Of a stretch of 64,000 bases of DNA, positions 31,840-40,744 are shown in pieces. The notes under the pieces are model-generated. The model was not told where the DNA came from and searched no databases. It was given only the letters and a program-made list of their open reading frames with translations. Source of the DNA: Spartinivicinus ruber (GTDB taxonomy: Bacteria > Pseudomonadota > Gammaproteobacteria > Pseudomonadales > Zooshikellaceae). Made by a program: the position numbers and the translations under genes. Where the stretch lies: positions 1,353,501 through 1,417,500 of the forward strand of contig NZ_CP048878.1 in NCBI RefSeq assembly GCF_011009015.1, written 5' to 3'. Positions within the stretch are counted from its first letter, which is position 1. The number at the start of each line of letters is the position of its first letter.

Positions 31840-32476
31840 GATTGCTAAACCCTTTGAAATTAAATCGATAGACGAGTCAGGGGTATTTGCGGGTTATGGC
31901 TCGGTGTTTGATGTGGAAGACAGTTACGGTGATGTGGTTGAAAAAGGCGCTTTTTTACAATCACTGAATCAGTGGCAACAGAAAAATAAATTACCGGCTT
32001 TATTGTGGCAGCACCGTTATGACGAGCCTATCGGCGTCTATACCAAAATGGTGGAAGATAATCACGGCCTGTATGTAGAGGGGAAATTATTAATAGACGA
32101 TGATCCCTTAGCGAAGCGGGCGTATGCCCATTTAAAAGCCGGTTCAGTCACCGGGTTATCGATTGGCTTTACTACTCCCCAAGGTGGTGGCGAATGGGAT
32201 GAAGACACCGACACCTATCGTCTAAAACAAGTGAAATTATGGGAAGTGTCCTTAGTGACGTTTCCTGCTAATGAATCGGCCACGGTGGATGGCGTTAAAT
32301 CCGCCATTGACGGTGGCCCCAAAACCTTTGAGCGATTCCTGCGCGAAGCCGGTTTATCGCGAGCCCAAGCCAAAGGCTTAATGGCCGATGGTTATCACGC
32401 CTTGAATCAGCGAGACGCTGAGTTATCAAGTACCGTGAATCAATTGCAATCCCTTATTCAAACCTTAAAAGGATAA
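31826..32476 (+). CDS. Prohead protease, HK97 family
   Basis: The start is set at ATG 31826 inside the end of the portal gene. 216 residues. The catalytic His is in 'LWQHRYDEPIGVY' and the Ser in 'LKAGSVTGLSIGF', matching the herpes-protease-like family that removes the scaffold part of the capsid protein. It lies directly before the capsid gene. Confidence 0.9.
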   Translation: MKLTKIAKPFEIKSIDESGVFAGYGSVFDVEDSYGDVVEKGAFLQSLNQWQQKNKLPALLWQHRYDEPIGVYTKMVEDNHGLYVEGKLLIDDDPLAKRAYAHLKAGSVTGLSIGFTTPQGGGEWDEDTDTYRLKQVKLWEVSLVTFPANESATVDGVKSAIDGGPKTFERFLREAGLSRAQAKGLMADGYHALNQRDAELSSTVNQLQSLIQTLKG

Positions 32477-32480
32477 ATCA

Positions 32481-33692
32481 ATGGCTTACGCTGAAGAGAT
32501 TAATAAAACAATTGAGGCATTAGGTGGTGCCTTTAATGAGTTTAAAAAAACCAATGATGAACGCTTAACGACCTTAGAAAAAGGTGACGCGCTGGATGGA
32601 TTGGTGGAAGGCAAACTGAAGTCAATCAATGACAAACTCTCAGAACTGGAAAAGCTCAAAGGTCAGTTTGAAGAACTGGAAACCAAAGCGAATCGCCCCG
32701 GCAGCACGTTTGGCGGTAAACAACAAAACGCCGAATATGAAAAAGCCTTTGATCAATTTGTCAGAAAAGGTAAAACCGACCAGATCGATGATTTAAAAAC
32801 CAAAACCATGCAAACCGGCAATGATGAGGATGGCGGTTATGCGGTACCGGAACAATTAGACCGGCAAATTATCGGTTTTGGCCGTGATCAAGTGGTGATG
32901 CGTTCGGTTTGCGCCAGCCAAACCTTATCAACGCCTGAGTTTAAAAAATTACGTAAAGAAGGCCGAGCCACATCCGGCTGGGTAGGGGAAACAGACCCAA
33001 GACCACAAACGGATACCCCTAAACTCAAAACGATTACACCCATCTGGGGAGAGATTTACGCCAATCCTGAAGCCACGCAAACCATGCTGGATGATGCATT
33101 TTTTAATGTACAACAGTTTTTAGTGGGGGAAGTTGGCGAAGAATTTAGCGAACAAGAAGAAATTGCCTTTACCCGTGGTGATGGTAACGACAAGCCAAAG
33201 GGATTGTTTGCTTATCCTCGCACTTTGGAGACCGATGATAAAAGAGCGTTTGGCAAATTGCAGTATTTGGATACCGCCACCGCTAAGCTCGAAGCAGATG
33301 ACCTGTTAAAGCTGTTGTACGCTTTAAAACGTAAATACCGCACCGGTGCTCGCTGGATGATGAACAGCACCAGTGTTGGGCAAGTACGGCTGATGAAGGA
33401 TAATGACGGTAATTATTTATGGAGCCCTGGCTTACAAGCCGGTGAGCCTTCACGGCTACTAGGCTATTCGCTGACAGAAAATGAGCAAGTCGATGACATT
33501 GCCGCGAAAAAAGCGCCGATATCCTTTGGTAACTTTAAGCGGGCGTATTTGATCTTAGATCGGATTGGTACCCGAGTGTTGCGCGATCCCTACACCAATA
33601 AACCCTTTGTGTCGTTTTATACCACCAAGCGGGTGGGGAATATGTTGTTGGATAGCAATGCTGTTAAGGTATTACAAATTAAAGGGGGTTAA
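32481..33692 (+). CDS. Major capsid protein, HK97 family
   Basis: 403 residues. The N-terminal delta/scaffold region (about 1-85) is charged and coiled ('LGGAFNEFKKTNDERL'). The mature fold starts near residue 110 ('TGNDEDGGYAVPEQLDRQII'), with E-loop and P-domain landmarks 'ATSGWVGET' and 'FNVQQFLVGEVGEEFSEQEE'. The prohead protease would remove the scaffold region. Confidence 0.95.
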   Translation: MAYAEEINKTIEALGGAFNEFKKTNDERLTTLEKGDALDGLVEGKLKSINDKLSELEKLKGQFEELETKANRPGSTFGGKQQNAEYEKAFDQFVRKGKTDQIDDLKTKTMQTGNDEDGGYAVPEQLDRQIIGFGRDQVVMRSVCASQTLSTPEFKKLRKEGRATSGWVGETDPRPQTDTPKLKTITPIWGEIYANPEATQTMLDDAFFNVQQFLVGEVGEEFSEQEEIAFTRGDGNDKPKGLFAYPRTLETDDKRAFGKLQYLDTATAKLEADDLLKLLYALKRKYRTGARWMMNSTSVGQVRLMKDNDGNYLWSPGLQAGEPSRLLGYSLTENEQVDDIAAKKAPISFGNFKRAYLILDRIGTRVLRDPYTNKPFVSFYTTKRVGNMLLDSNAVKVLQIKGG

Positions 33693-33698
33693 CCACTT

Positions 33699-33725
33699 TT
33701 AATAGCCAGAACTCCTGGCTATTAA
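33699..33725. terminator. Hairpin between the capsid gene and a reversed cargo gene
   Basis: TTAATAGCCAG and CTGGCTATTAA are perfect 11-base arms around a 5-base loop. It separates convergent genes and can act in both directions, though the following T-runs are weak. Confidence 0.65.
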
Positions 33726-33731
33726 TAAATG

Positions 33732-34031
33732 TTACATTTTACACACTCTAATTTTTTCAGTGACAGTTTCTAAAAATTCATCACTTGCCCCCATACGTTT
33801 TTTGGCCTCTTCAGGAGAATCAAACCTAGGTGCAGAACCTAATGATGTATAGCCACCGCTTGTAGTCGCATAGCATCCTGAAACCCAGCCTCTACAGGTT
33901 TTATTCGATCTAACAACCCATTTAGTAACCGTTATTTCTTGCTGTTTGTATTTTGGGCAGGAATAAATATTTTCATATGCATTGGTAGTATTTATACAGA
34001 TGAGGCCAAAGAATAGTAGGTATTTCTTCAT
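33732..34031 (-). CDS. Small secreted protein, reversed cargo gene in the head operon
   Basis: The start is taken at ATG 34031, which opens a clean signal peptide 'MKKYLLFFGLICINTTNA', likely cut after Ala18. The mature part, about 81 residues, has four cysteines ('YSCPKYK', 'KTCRGWVSGCYA', and the last at C-x-M). It is transcribed against the phage late operon, with the hairpin at its 3' end, so it is a typical lysogenic-conversion cargo gene. Function unknown. Confidence 0.65.
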   Translation of the reverse strand: MKKYLLFFGLICINTTNAYENIYSCPKYKQQEITVTKWVVRSNKTCRGWVSGCYATTSGGYTSLGSAPRFDSPEEAKKRMGASDEFLETVTEKIRVCKM

Positions 34032-34203
34032 ATAAAATATGTTCCTGGAAAGGTGCATGAATATTAAATGTTTTAAAAAAATACATTAACCATGTTACTT
34101 AAAATATGTGCAATTTCAACGTATAAAATGTGCAAATTCAGTGCAAACTTTAGATTGGTACTCTTTACCAAATTGCTATCTACATTTCATACTTTAAATC
34201 AAG
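34032..34203. promoter_or_regulatory. Divergent AT-rich region in the head operon
   Basis: About 170 AT-rich bases between the cargo gene and the connector gene. It presumably contains the cargo gene's promoter; no coding frame. Confidence 0.35.
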
Positions 34204-34512
34204 ATGATTAACCTTGAGTTAGTAAAAAAGCATCTCAATATTGATGAGGCGTTAACCGAAGATGACGCCTATTTGCAAGTATTAACCGAGGCGGCTATCG
34301 CTAACTTTGAAAGCACCACACAACGTCCGTTAGTGAAGGAAAACCCTACTGATACAGCCGTGATGATCACCCGTGAAATTGAAATTGGTTTACTCATGCT
34401 AATTGGCCACTGGTATAACAACCGGGAGTCTGTAGTGATTGGAGGGGTTGTCAGCGAATTACCGTTATCGACCCAAGCTATTTGGAATAAATACCGTTTT
34501 AAATCCCTATGA
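34204..34512 (+). CDS. Head-tail connector (gp6 family)
   Basis: 102 residues. 'LVKKHLNIDEALTEDDAYLQ' followed by 'AAIANFESTTQRPL' and 'MLIGHWYNNRES' is the signature of HK97 gp6-type connectors, which form the ring below the portal. It overlaps the closure gene by four bases. Confidence 0.9.
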   Translation: MINLELVKKHLNIDEALTEDDAYLQVLTEAAIANFESTTQRPLVKENPTDTAVMITREIEIGLLMLIGHWYNNRESVVIGGVVSELPLSTQAIWNKYRFKSL

Positions 34513-34829
34513 GAGCCGGCCGCTTAAAACATCGTATTGCCATTGAAAAACCTGAGTTGATTAAGGATGAATTTGGCCAGCCCACTAAAAATTGGGTCGT
34601 GGTATGTACAACAAGAGCCGCCATTGATCCCATATCAGGTAAAGAGTTTTTTGCTGCCCAGCAAATTAATAACGCCATTAATTACAAAATAACGATTCGC
34701 TATCGGCCAGGGATTAAGTCACAGTATCGGGTGAAGTACAAAGATCGAGTATTTGAAATTCATGCGCCACTTAACCCCAGAGAAGCTAATCGCGAGCTAC
34801 AGCTGATGTGTGAAGCGCATGAAACTTAA
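34509..34829 (+). CDS. Head closure protein
   Basis: 106 residues. 'MRAGRLKHRIAIEKPELIKD' and 'WVVVCTTRAAIDPISGKEFF' match phage head-closure (SPP1 gp16-like) proteins that seal the packaged head. Confidence 0.9.
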   Translation: MRAGRLKHRIAIEKPELIKDEFGQPTKNWVVVCTTRAAIDPISGKEFFAAQQINNAINYKITIRYRPGIKSQYRVKYKDRVFEIHAPLNPREANRELQLMCEAHET

Positions 34830-35229
34830 TCTGAATTTAACCGATGTGGAAGAGTTAACCGAGCAGTTTCGTGATATTGAAGAAAAGCTCATTAACCGGG
34901 CAGTACGGCAAGGATTGTTAGAAATTATCAAGCCGGTTAAAAAGCAGATGAAGCAGAATGCACCGATTGATACCGGTGAACTAAAAAAAGCGCTTAATCA
35001 TAAATCATTTGCTAAAGACCAATTTGCGGTGGTTTATTCCGGCATTTCGCAAAAAAAACACCAGCCATCGGTCGTACAAAAAGCGTTAGCCATGGAATAT
35101 GGCAACAACCGGCAAAAAGCCAAGAAGCCCTTTATTCAACCCGCTGTTGATCAATCCAATTTTTCCAACGCTAAGCAGGAGGTTATCGAGCTGATTGAAA
35201 AAAGGCTTGATGAATTGCTAAATGATTGA
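34819..35229 (+). CDS. HK97-gp10-like tail-head joining protein
   Basis: The start is set at ATG 34819. 136 residues. 'LINRAVRQGLLEIIKPVKKQ', 'MKQNAPIDTGELKKAL' and 'AMEYGNNRQKAKKPFIQPAV' match the gp10 family, which joins the tail to the head. It overlaps both neighbours. Confidence 0.9.
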   Translation: MKLNLNLTDVEELTEQFRDIEEKLINRAVRQGLLEIIKPVKKQMKQNAPIDTGELKKALNHKSFAKDQFAVVYSGISQKKHQPSVVQKALAMEYGNNRQKAKKPFIQPAVDQSNFSNAKQEVIELIEKRLDELLND

Positions 35230-36082
35230 AATTAAAATCCAACAAGCCTTGTCCGCATTAGTGGATGATCGAGCTTACCCAACCATACTACCTGAAAAAG
35301 CCAAATACCCAGCCATCACTTACCATCGGGTGAATGCAGCTCAAGGCAGTGGCCGTATTAATACCACTGAAATCAGTGGACAAAACAGCGTATTTCAGGT
35401 GGTTGTTTGGAGCCAAAATTATGGCCAAGCACATTTGCTACAAAAGCAGTGTATAACTGAGTTTGCAAGCTTGGGGCTGCAACTGATATCCAGTGCGGAT
35501 GGCTTTGAACCCGAAAAAATGCTGCACTCGGTGATTATGGAGTTTGAGTGCTGGGGTGATTTAGCCTTAGTGGCAGATCGGCAAAGCACCCCAGACAAAA
35601 GCCCAATTAAACAGTTTTTAAATAATGTACAGCAGCAGCTGTCTACGGTTTCCAATACCGCGCTGACTGATTACCAACTAGTTCAGCCGGTATTACCCGC
35701 CATTGTCCTTAAGCTACGACAAATTAAGCCTGCTAACGATTGGAGCGGGCCTGGCGCAGTAGAATGTAACTTAACTGCCTATTGTTGCCATCAAGTCGGC
35801 TACGCTGGGGATTTGGCGACTCAAGTATCATTACTGATTAATGCAAATCAATGGGACTTAGGCGACGCGCTGGACTTCCCGAAAAACATTACCGCTGATC
35901 AAGAAGTTATGTCACTGGGTGAGACACCCTACGAGCGCTGGCAAGTGAATTGGCAGCAAGTGATTAGAACCGAAGCATCAATCTGGCAAGACAGCGGTAC
36001 ACCACCAACCACTGTCTTATGCAGTGATGCCCCTGAGATTGGAATCCCCCATAAAGATGACTACCGAGTTGTTTCGCGTTAA
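35222..36082 (+). CDS. Fused tail-completion protein (DUF3168-like plus gp37-like)
   Basis: 286 residues. Residues 1-125 resemble the DUF3168 tail-terminator family ('IQQALSALVDDRAYPTILPE', 'VFQVVVWSQNYGQAHLLQKQ'). Residues about 140-260 resemble a tail protein of gp37/DUF1834 type ('PVLPAIVLKLRQIKPANDWS', 'AVECNLTAYCCHQVG'). Normally these are separate genes. The fusion lies at the seam between the HK97-type head and P2-type tail, so it may be the adaptor that makes the mosaic work. Confidence 0.6.
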   Translation: MIEIKIQQALSALVDDRAYPTILPEKAKYPAITYHRVNAAQGSGRINTTEISGQNSVFQVVVWSQNYGQAHLLQKQCITEFASLGLQLISSADGFEPEKMLHSVIMEFECWGDLALVADRQSTPDKSPIKQFLNNVQQQLSTVSNTALTDYQLVQPVLPAIVLKLRQIKPANDWSGPGAVECNLTAYCCHQVGYAGDLATQVSLLINANQWDLGDALDFPKNITADQEVMSLGETPYERWQVNWQQVIRTEASIWQDSGTPPTTVLCSDAPEIGIPHKDDYRVVSR

Positions 36083-36629
36083 TGAGCTTTACCGGCTTTT
36101 AGTTAACTTAATTCGCCCTGGCACCATTCACCAAGTTGACCATCAACGCACTCGCGTCAGGGTTCAAATTGATGAATTAACCTCTGGTTGGTTACCTTGG
36201 TTAACTACCAGAGCTGGTAATGACCAAAGCTGGTGGGCACCGGAAGTGGGTGAGCAAGTCATTGTGTTATCCCCCAGTGGCGAATTAGCCAATGGTTTTG
36301 TGTTACCGGCTGTCTATCAAAACAAGTACCCAACCCCTAGCCATGATCCAGATGAGTCGGTATGGCAGTTTAAAAATCATGCCCGGTTTAGCTATCACCG
36401 AGGCAATGATGAATTAATCATTGAGTTAACGGGGGCAGGTAATACCAAGCTAATTAGCCCTGAAGGTATTCATTTTGTCGGTGATTTATTGGTTGAGGGA
36501 AATATTAAAGCCACTCAAGAAATAACCGATCACACCCGCAGTATGCAGGCGGATCGGGATATTTATAACGGACACAAGCATGATGTTGTTGGCCACAGTA
36601 CAGCGGTGCCAACAGGGAACAGACAGTAA
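36057..36629 (+). CDS. Baseplate spike protein V
   Basis: The start is ATG 36057. 190 residues. The OB-like N-terminus ('LIRPGTIHQVDHQRTRVRVQ', 'GWLPWLTTRAGNDQSWWAPE', 'EQVIVLSPSGEL') and the HGHKHDV-like tip ('IYNGHKHDVVGHS') match P2 gpV, the membrane-piercing spike. It is the first tail gene; gene W follows only after an inserted channel gene. Confidence 0.9.
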   Translation: MTTELFRVNELYRLLVNLIRPGTIHQVDHQRTRVRVQIDELTSGWLPWLTTRAGNDQSWWAPEVGEQVIVLSPSGELANGFVLPAVYQNKYPTPSHDPDESVWQFKNHARFSYHRGNDELIIELTGAGNTKLISPEGIHFVGDLLVEGNIKATQEITDHTRSMQADRDIYNGHKHDVVGHSTAVPTGNRQ

Positions 36630-36630
36630 A

Positions 36631-36658
36631 TTGCACAGTTAGGCTAGCTACATACTAT
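36631..36658 (+). promoter_or_regulatory. Promoter of the channel cargo gene
   Basis: TTGCAC (36631-36636), 16 bases, TACTAT (36653-36658), directly after the V gene and 39 bases before the channel ATG. AGGAG precedes the start. A private promoter is typical of phage cargo genes. Confidence 0.6.
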
Positions 36659-36696
36659 CCTTGCCTAATCATGGATGATTGATTTAGGAGATAGCT

Positions 36697-37401
36697 ATGG
36701 ATAGTATGCAAGCACTAAAGCTGAGTAATAAAGATGAGCTGATAAAACTTGCTGATTATTTAATATATGCATTTATAATTTTATCAGTCTTTACTTTCTC
36801 AATTGAAACCCTACCAGATTTATCAGCCTCTAGTCGAAAACTGTTAAGGTATCTAGAAATTGTAACAGTGATTGTTTTCACTATTGAATATGTATTGAGG
36901 ATTTTCTTTGCAGATCGCAAACTAAAATATATTTTTAGTTTCTATGGTCTAATTGATTTGCTAGCAATTTTGCCGTTTTACATAGCAACCAGTCTTGACC
37001 TAAGAGCACTAAGAATTGTTAGGCTATTTAGGTTGCTAAGAGTATTAAAGATTATTAGATATTCACAAGCTATTCGGCGTTATCACCGGGCATTGATAAT
37101 TGCAAAAGCCGAGTTAGTATTATTTGGTTTTACAGCAATTATTTTGTTATATCTAGCTGCAGTGGGTATTTATTATTTTGAAAGTGTTGCTCAGCCAGAA
37201 CAGTTTCAATCGATTTTTCACAGCTTGTGGTGGGCAGTAGCTACCTTAACAACTGTCGGTTATGGAGATGTATACCCAATTACATTGGGTGGTAGGCTAT
37301 TTACCTTTGTGATTTTAACCATAGGGCTTGGCTTTGTGGCGGTGCCAACAGGTTTGCTGGCATCTGCATTATCCCAAGCAAGGAATGAAGAAGATCAATA
37401 A
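36697..37401 (+). CDS. Voltage-gated potassium channel, six-helix type
   Basis: 234 residues. It has S1-S6 architecture. The voltage-sensor helix S4 is 'LRALRIVRLFRLLRVLKIIR', with arginines at every third position. The selectivity filter TTVGYGD is at residues 185-191, and a pore helix and S6 follow ('GRLFTFVILTIGLGFVAVPT'). It should pass K+ across the inner membrane on depolarisation. The gene interrupts the phage V-W baseplate order and has its own promoter and terminator-like hairpin, so it is cargo. Confidence 0.9.
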   Translation: MDSMQALKLSNKDELIKLADYLIYAFIILSVFTFSIETLPDLSASSRKLLRYLEIVTVIVFTIEYVLRIFFADRKLKYIFSFYGLIDLLAILPFYIATSLDLRALRIVRLFRLLRVLKIIRYSQAIRRYHRALIIAKAELVLFGFTAIILLYLAAVGIYYFESVAQPEQFQSIFHSLWWAVATLTTVGYGDVYPITLGGRLFTFVILTIGLGFVAVPTGLLASALSQARNEEDQ

Positions 37402-37408
37402 TTTAAGT

Positions 37409-37437
37409 GTTACGGGAGTTCTCGTAACGGTATTTTT
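37409..37437 (+). terminator. Terminator-like hairpin after the channel gene
   Basis: GTTACG...CGTAAC with an inner extension, followed by GGTATTTTT. It abuts the ATG of gene W at 37438. Confidence 0.55.
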
Positions 37438-37773
37438 ATGCAAGGCACCAACCGACAAACTGGTAAACCCCTTTCTATCCTCGATCACCTCCGCCAATCC
37501 ATCACCGACATTCTGACCACCCGCATTGGTACAAGACTGATGCGGCGTGATTATGGCAGTCGTTTACCTGAATTAGTGGATCGCCCCATGAATGGTCAGT
37601 GGTTAGTGGAAATCTATGCAGCGACTGCTGAAGCCTTAATCCGTTGGGAACCCCGTTTAAAGGTTACCAAGGTGCAAGCGTTTCGTGGTGAACCTGGCGA
37701 GTTATTGATTGCGTTAGAAGGGATTTATTTACCCGAAGGCAAACCCATTACCTTGGATGGCATCATTGTATGA
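37438..37773 (+). CDS. Baseplate protein W (gp25-like)
   Basis: 111 residues. 'HLRQSITDILTTRIGTRLMR' and 'RDYGSRLPELVDRP' match P2 gpW and T4 gp25, a conserved wedge component that starts sheath assembly. It lies after the inserted channel gene and overlaps J by four bases. Confidence 0.95.
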   Translation: MQGTNRQTGKPLSILDHLRQSITDILTTRIGTRLMRRDYGSRLPELVDRPMNGQWLVEIYAATAEALIRWEPRLKVTKVQAFRGEPGELLIALEGIYLPEGKPITLDGIIV

Positions 37774-38666
37774 GCGAATTTACCGCCATTGATTTATCAC
37801 AGTTACCTGCACCGGATGTGATCGAGCCGATTGATTACGAGGAAATCCTCGCTTCCATGCTGGCCGATTTACAAAAGCGCGATAGCAGCTTTACGGCACT
37901 GGTCGAATCTGACCCGGCCATGAAGATTCTAGAAGTTTGCGCTTATCGTGAAATGTTGAAGTGCCAGCAATTTAATGAGCGGACTAAAGCCGTCATGTTA
38001 GCTTATGCGCAAGGTTCGGATTTAGATCATTTGGGTGCGAATTACGGCGTTAAGCGTAAAGTCATTAAACCGGCTGATGATAATCAAGTGCCACCGACAC
38101 CCGCTGTGATGGAATCTGATGAAGACTTTCGTCGTCGTATTCAATTAGGCCCCGAAGGCTATTCAACCGCTGGCCCGGTAGGTGCCTATTTAGCTCACTC
38201 GCATAATGCCCATGATCAAATTGCCGATGTCTCGGTGTATTCTGATCAGCCGGGCGAGGTGGTTATTACTTTTTTACGGCGACCATTGGCTGATGAAGCG
38301 GATATGGCACCGGATGAGGAAATAAAACAGGCGTTGTTAACCGCGTTAAATGATGAAGATGTCAGGCCATTAACTGATCATATTACTGTGCAAGCGGCGG
38401 AAATTATCGACTATGCCATTGATGCGAAACTGCATGTACAACAAGGGCCGTCTTCCAAAACCATTATGGATACGGCGACGGCTGCCTTAAATACGTATGT
38501 TGATCAGTGTTATAAGCTGGGTAAAACCGTCGCCTTATCGGGTATTTATGATGCGTTGCATATGGGGGGCGTTACTCGCGTCGAATTAATTGCTCCAACT
38601 TCTGATATTCAAGCCAAAGTTTTTCAAGCGCCTAAAGCTAAATCTATTTTCATTACCCTCGCATAA
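37770..38666 (+). CDS. Baseplate assembly protein J
   Basis: 298 residues. 'YEEILASMLADLQKRDSSFT', 'LAYAQGSDLDHLGANYGVKR' and 'FRRRIQLGPEGYSTAGPVGA' match P2 gpJ, the baseplate wedge. The operon continues to I after 4 bases. Confidence 0.95.
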   Translation: MSEFTAIDLSQLPAPDVIEPIDYEEILASMLADLQKRDSSFTALVESDPAMKILEVCAYREMLKCQQFNERTKAVMLAYAQGSDLDHLGANYGVKRKVIKPADDNQVPPTPAVMESDEDFRRRIQLGPEGYSTAGPVGAYLAHSHNAHDQIADVSVYSDQPGEVVITFLRRPLADEADMAPDEEIKQALLTALNDEDVRPLTDHITVQAAEIIDYAIDAKLHVQQGPSSKTIMDTATAALNTYVDQCYKLGKTVALSGIYDALHMGGVTRVELIAPTSDIQAKVFQAPKAKSIFITLA

Positions 38667-38670
38667 CTTC

Positions 38671-39366
38671 ATGAGTTTACTACCGAATAACACCACTCCT
38701 TTAGAGGAAGGGTTAGCCGACAGTACCCGTCGTATCAGTGAAATACCCGCTTACCCTAATCACGTCTGGCATCCTGAGTCTTGCCCGGCTAATTGTTTAC
38801 CCTGGTTGGCTTGGGCCTTATCGGTGGATGAATGGGACGAAGCTTGGGAAGAGCAAACCAAGCGTAATGTCATTAAGGCATCCATTGAAGTGCATCGACA
38901 TAAAGGCACCCTTGGCGCGGTAAAAAAAGCGTTGGCTGCAACAGGTGTAGATATCACGGTAACCGAATGGTTTGAATATAACGGCCAGCCTTATACGTTT
39001 AAAGCCGATGTGAATTTAGAAACCCGTGGCCTTACTGAAAAAGAATACGACAATATTAATCGGCTAATTAAGCGTACTAAAAATGTTCGGAGTCATTTTG
39101 ACTTAACCGTTTATTTAACCAATAAAACAAAAATGCCGCGTGTGGCAGTGACATGTCAACAAGGTCAACAAACCACGGTTATTCCCTATTTAACCAAAGA
39201 AATGAATAGCCAGCTGTGTACTTGTTTGACGTCCGGTTACCAAAGTGCTGTGACACACCAGATTTATCCATTTATTACAACGCAACTGACAAGCAACATT
39301 TGCCGGGTACTGGTGACGGGCTATCAAGCAGTTAATACCATCACGATCTATCCCAAAGGAGCCTAA
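38671..39366 (+). CDS. Tail protein I
   Basis: The start is ATG 38671. 231 residues. 'LADSTRRISEIPAYPNHVWH', 'LPWLAWALSVDEWDEAW' and 'HRHKGTLGAVKKALAATGVD' match P2 gpI (tail protein I), the wedge-fibre connector. Confidence 0.95.
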   Translation: MSLLPNNTTPLEEGLADSTRRISEIPAYPNHVWHPESCPANCLPWLAWALSVDEWDEAWEEQTKRNVIKASIEVHRHKGTLGAVKKALAATGVDITVTEWFEYNGQPYTFKADVNLETRGLTEKEYDNINRLIKRTKNVRSHFDLTVYLTNKTKMPRVAVTCQQGQQTTVIPYLTKEMNSQLCTCLTSGYQSAVTHQIYPFITTQLTSNICRVLVTGYQAVNTITIYPKGA

Positions 39367-39368
39367 AT

Positions 39369-40685
39369 TTGAATCAAGAATACTTTAGTCTGCTCACTAA
39401 GCTTGGGCAGGCCAGGATTATTAATGCCCAAGCATTGGGTAAAACGGTTAAAATCACCAAACTGAAAGTGGGTGACGGTGGTGAAGATGGCGGTAAAGAA
39501 ACCAACCCCAAAGAAACGGATACATCACTGGTTAGAGAAAAATGGCAGGGGCCTATTAATAGTATTTTCCAAGACCCGGATAACGATCATTGGCTGGTGA
39601 TTGAAACGGTCATCCCTGAAGAAGATGGTAACTTTTATATTACTGAATTTGGACTGTATGATACAGATGATAATTTAATTGCCATCGGTAAATACCCGAA
39701 AACGTATAAACCCACTTTGGCTCAAGGTAGTGGTAGTAGCCTATATATAAAGGTTATTTTTGAGCTAAGTAATACAGCGAATGTAGAACTTAAAATTGAT
39801 CCTGCAATTGTATTGGCTTCTCGCTCATATGTTGAAAACTTGTTAGCCAATAGTTTTTCACAAATACCGGTTGCTGCAGAAATACTGAATGACGATAACC
39901 GGCTTAAAGTCAATCTGAGTAGCCAATTATTAACGATAAAGCCCAATCAAATTATACGCTGGCGCGGGTGGAAAAACTTCAATACGGCAAGTTATTCAGA
40001 AGGTGAACGTACATTCTCCTATGAGCAAGACAAAACCTATCACTTACGATGGTCACCTTCTATAGGCTTCAATTTAAGAGACTTAGAGGATAGCACGTAT
40101 AATACTCATGGTTTGGATGAACAACATGTATCTTTTGATTCAAGCTATGACGATGTGTTGTTAGGGAAAATTGAAAGCAGTGAATTTTACCCAACGATCA
40201 TTGCATCTAAACGGATATATCGACCACAAGTTTCCGGCAATGGTACGCTATGGTTACCGCTAGGCTATCGAGATCGTTCTTTTCGTTTATTAGTCACGAT
40301 TAGAAATCAACAGCAGAAAGGAAATATTTTAATCAAGTCAGTTGATAAGGCGCATACTGCATTATTTACCATGAGAGGAAACAATCATGGTGACAACATG
40401 AATGTTGAATTAGATAGTGATGATGAATTTTGGTTGACAAGCAATAATAGTAACGGTGAAGTCAGTATTAGTACATTAACCGGCGATATCATTGATGACT
40501 TGCTGTATATGCAAAACCATCAAAGCGAATATGTGAAAAAAATTCAACCAGGCAATACGATTGATGGTGATGAAGAGCTTTTTTCGATGGGAATAAAGCG
40601 TTTAACGACTGAACAAGTTAAAAAAGGGCTACCACTGGAATATGAAGATATTGAAAGTGCCACTATTACCTTCGAAGTATTTTAA
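39369..40685 (+). CDS. Tail fibre protein (H-like)
   Basis: 438 residues from TTG with AAGGAG upstream. The N-terminal 160 residues ('YFSLLTKLGQARIINAQALG', 'ITKLKVGDGG') are the conserved baseplate-attaching part of P2-type fibres (DUF3751-like). The rest is divergent and likely the receptor-binding part. No separate fibre-assembly chaperone gene follows. Confidence 0.85.
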   Translation: MNQEYFSLLTKLGQARIINAQALGKTVKITKLKVGDGGEDGGKETNPKETDTSLVREKWQGPINSIFQDPDNDHWLVIETVIPEEDGNFYITEFGLYDTDDNLIAIGKYPKTYKPTLAQGSGSSLYIKVIFELSNTANVELKIDPAIVLASRSYVENLLANSFSQIPVAAEILNDDNRLKVNLSSQLLTIKPNQIIRWRGWKNFNTASYSEGERTFSYEQDKTYHLRWSPSIGFNLRDLEDSTYNTHGLDEQHVSFDSSYDDVLLGKIESSEFYPTIIASKRIYRPQVSGNGTLWLPLGYRDRSFRLLVTIRNQQQKGNILIKSVDKAHTALFTMRGNNHGDNMNVELDSDDEFWLTSNNSNGEVSISTLTGDIIDDLLYMQNHQSEYVKKIQPGNTIDGDEELFSMGIKRLTTEQVKKGLPLEYEDIESATITFEVF

Positions 40686-40744
40686 ATAAATTTACCCTAC
40701 CTTGTATTTTTGACTTCATTCTTTAACCATAAAAAGGAATCCTC

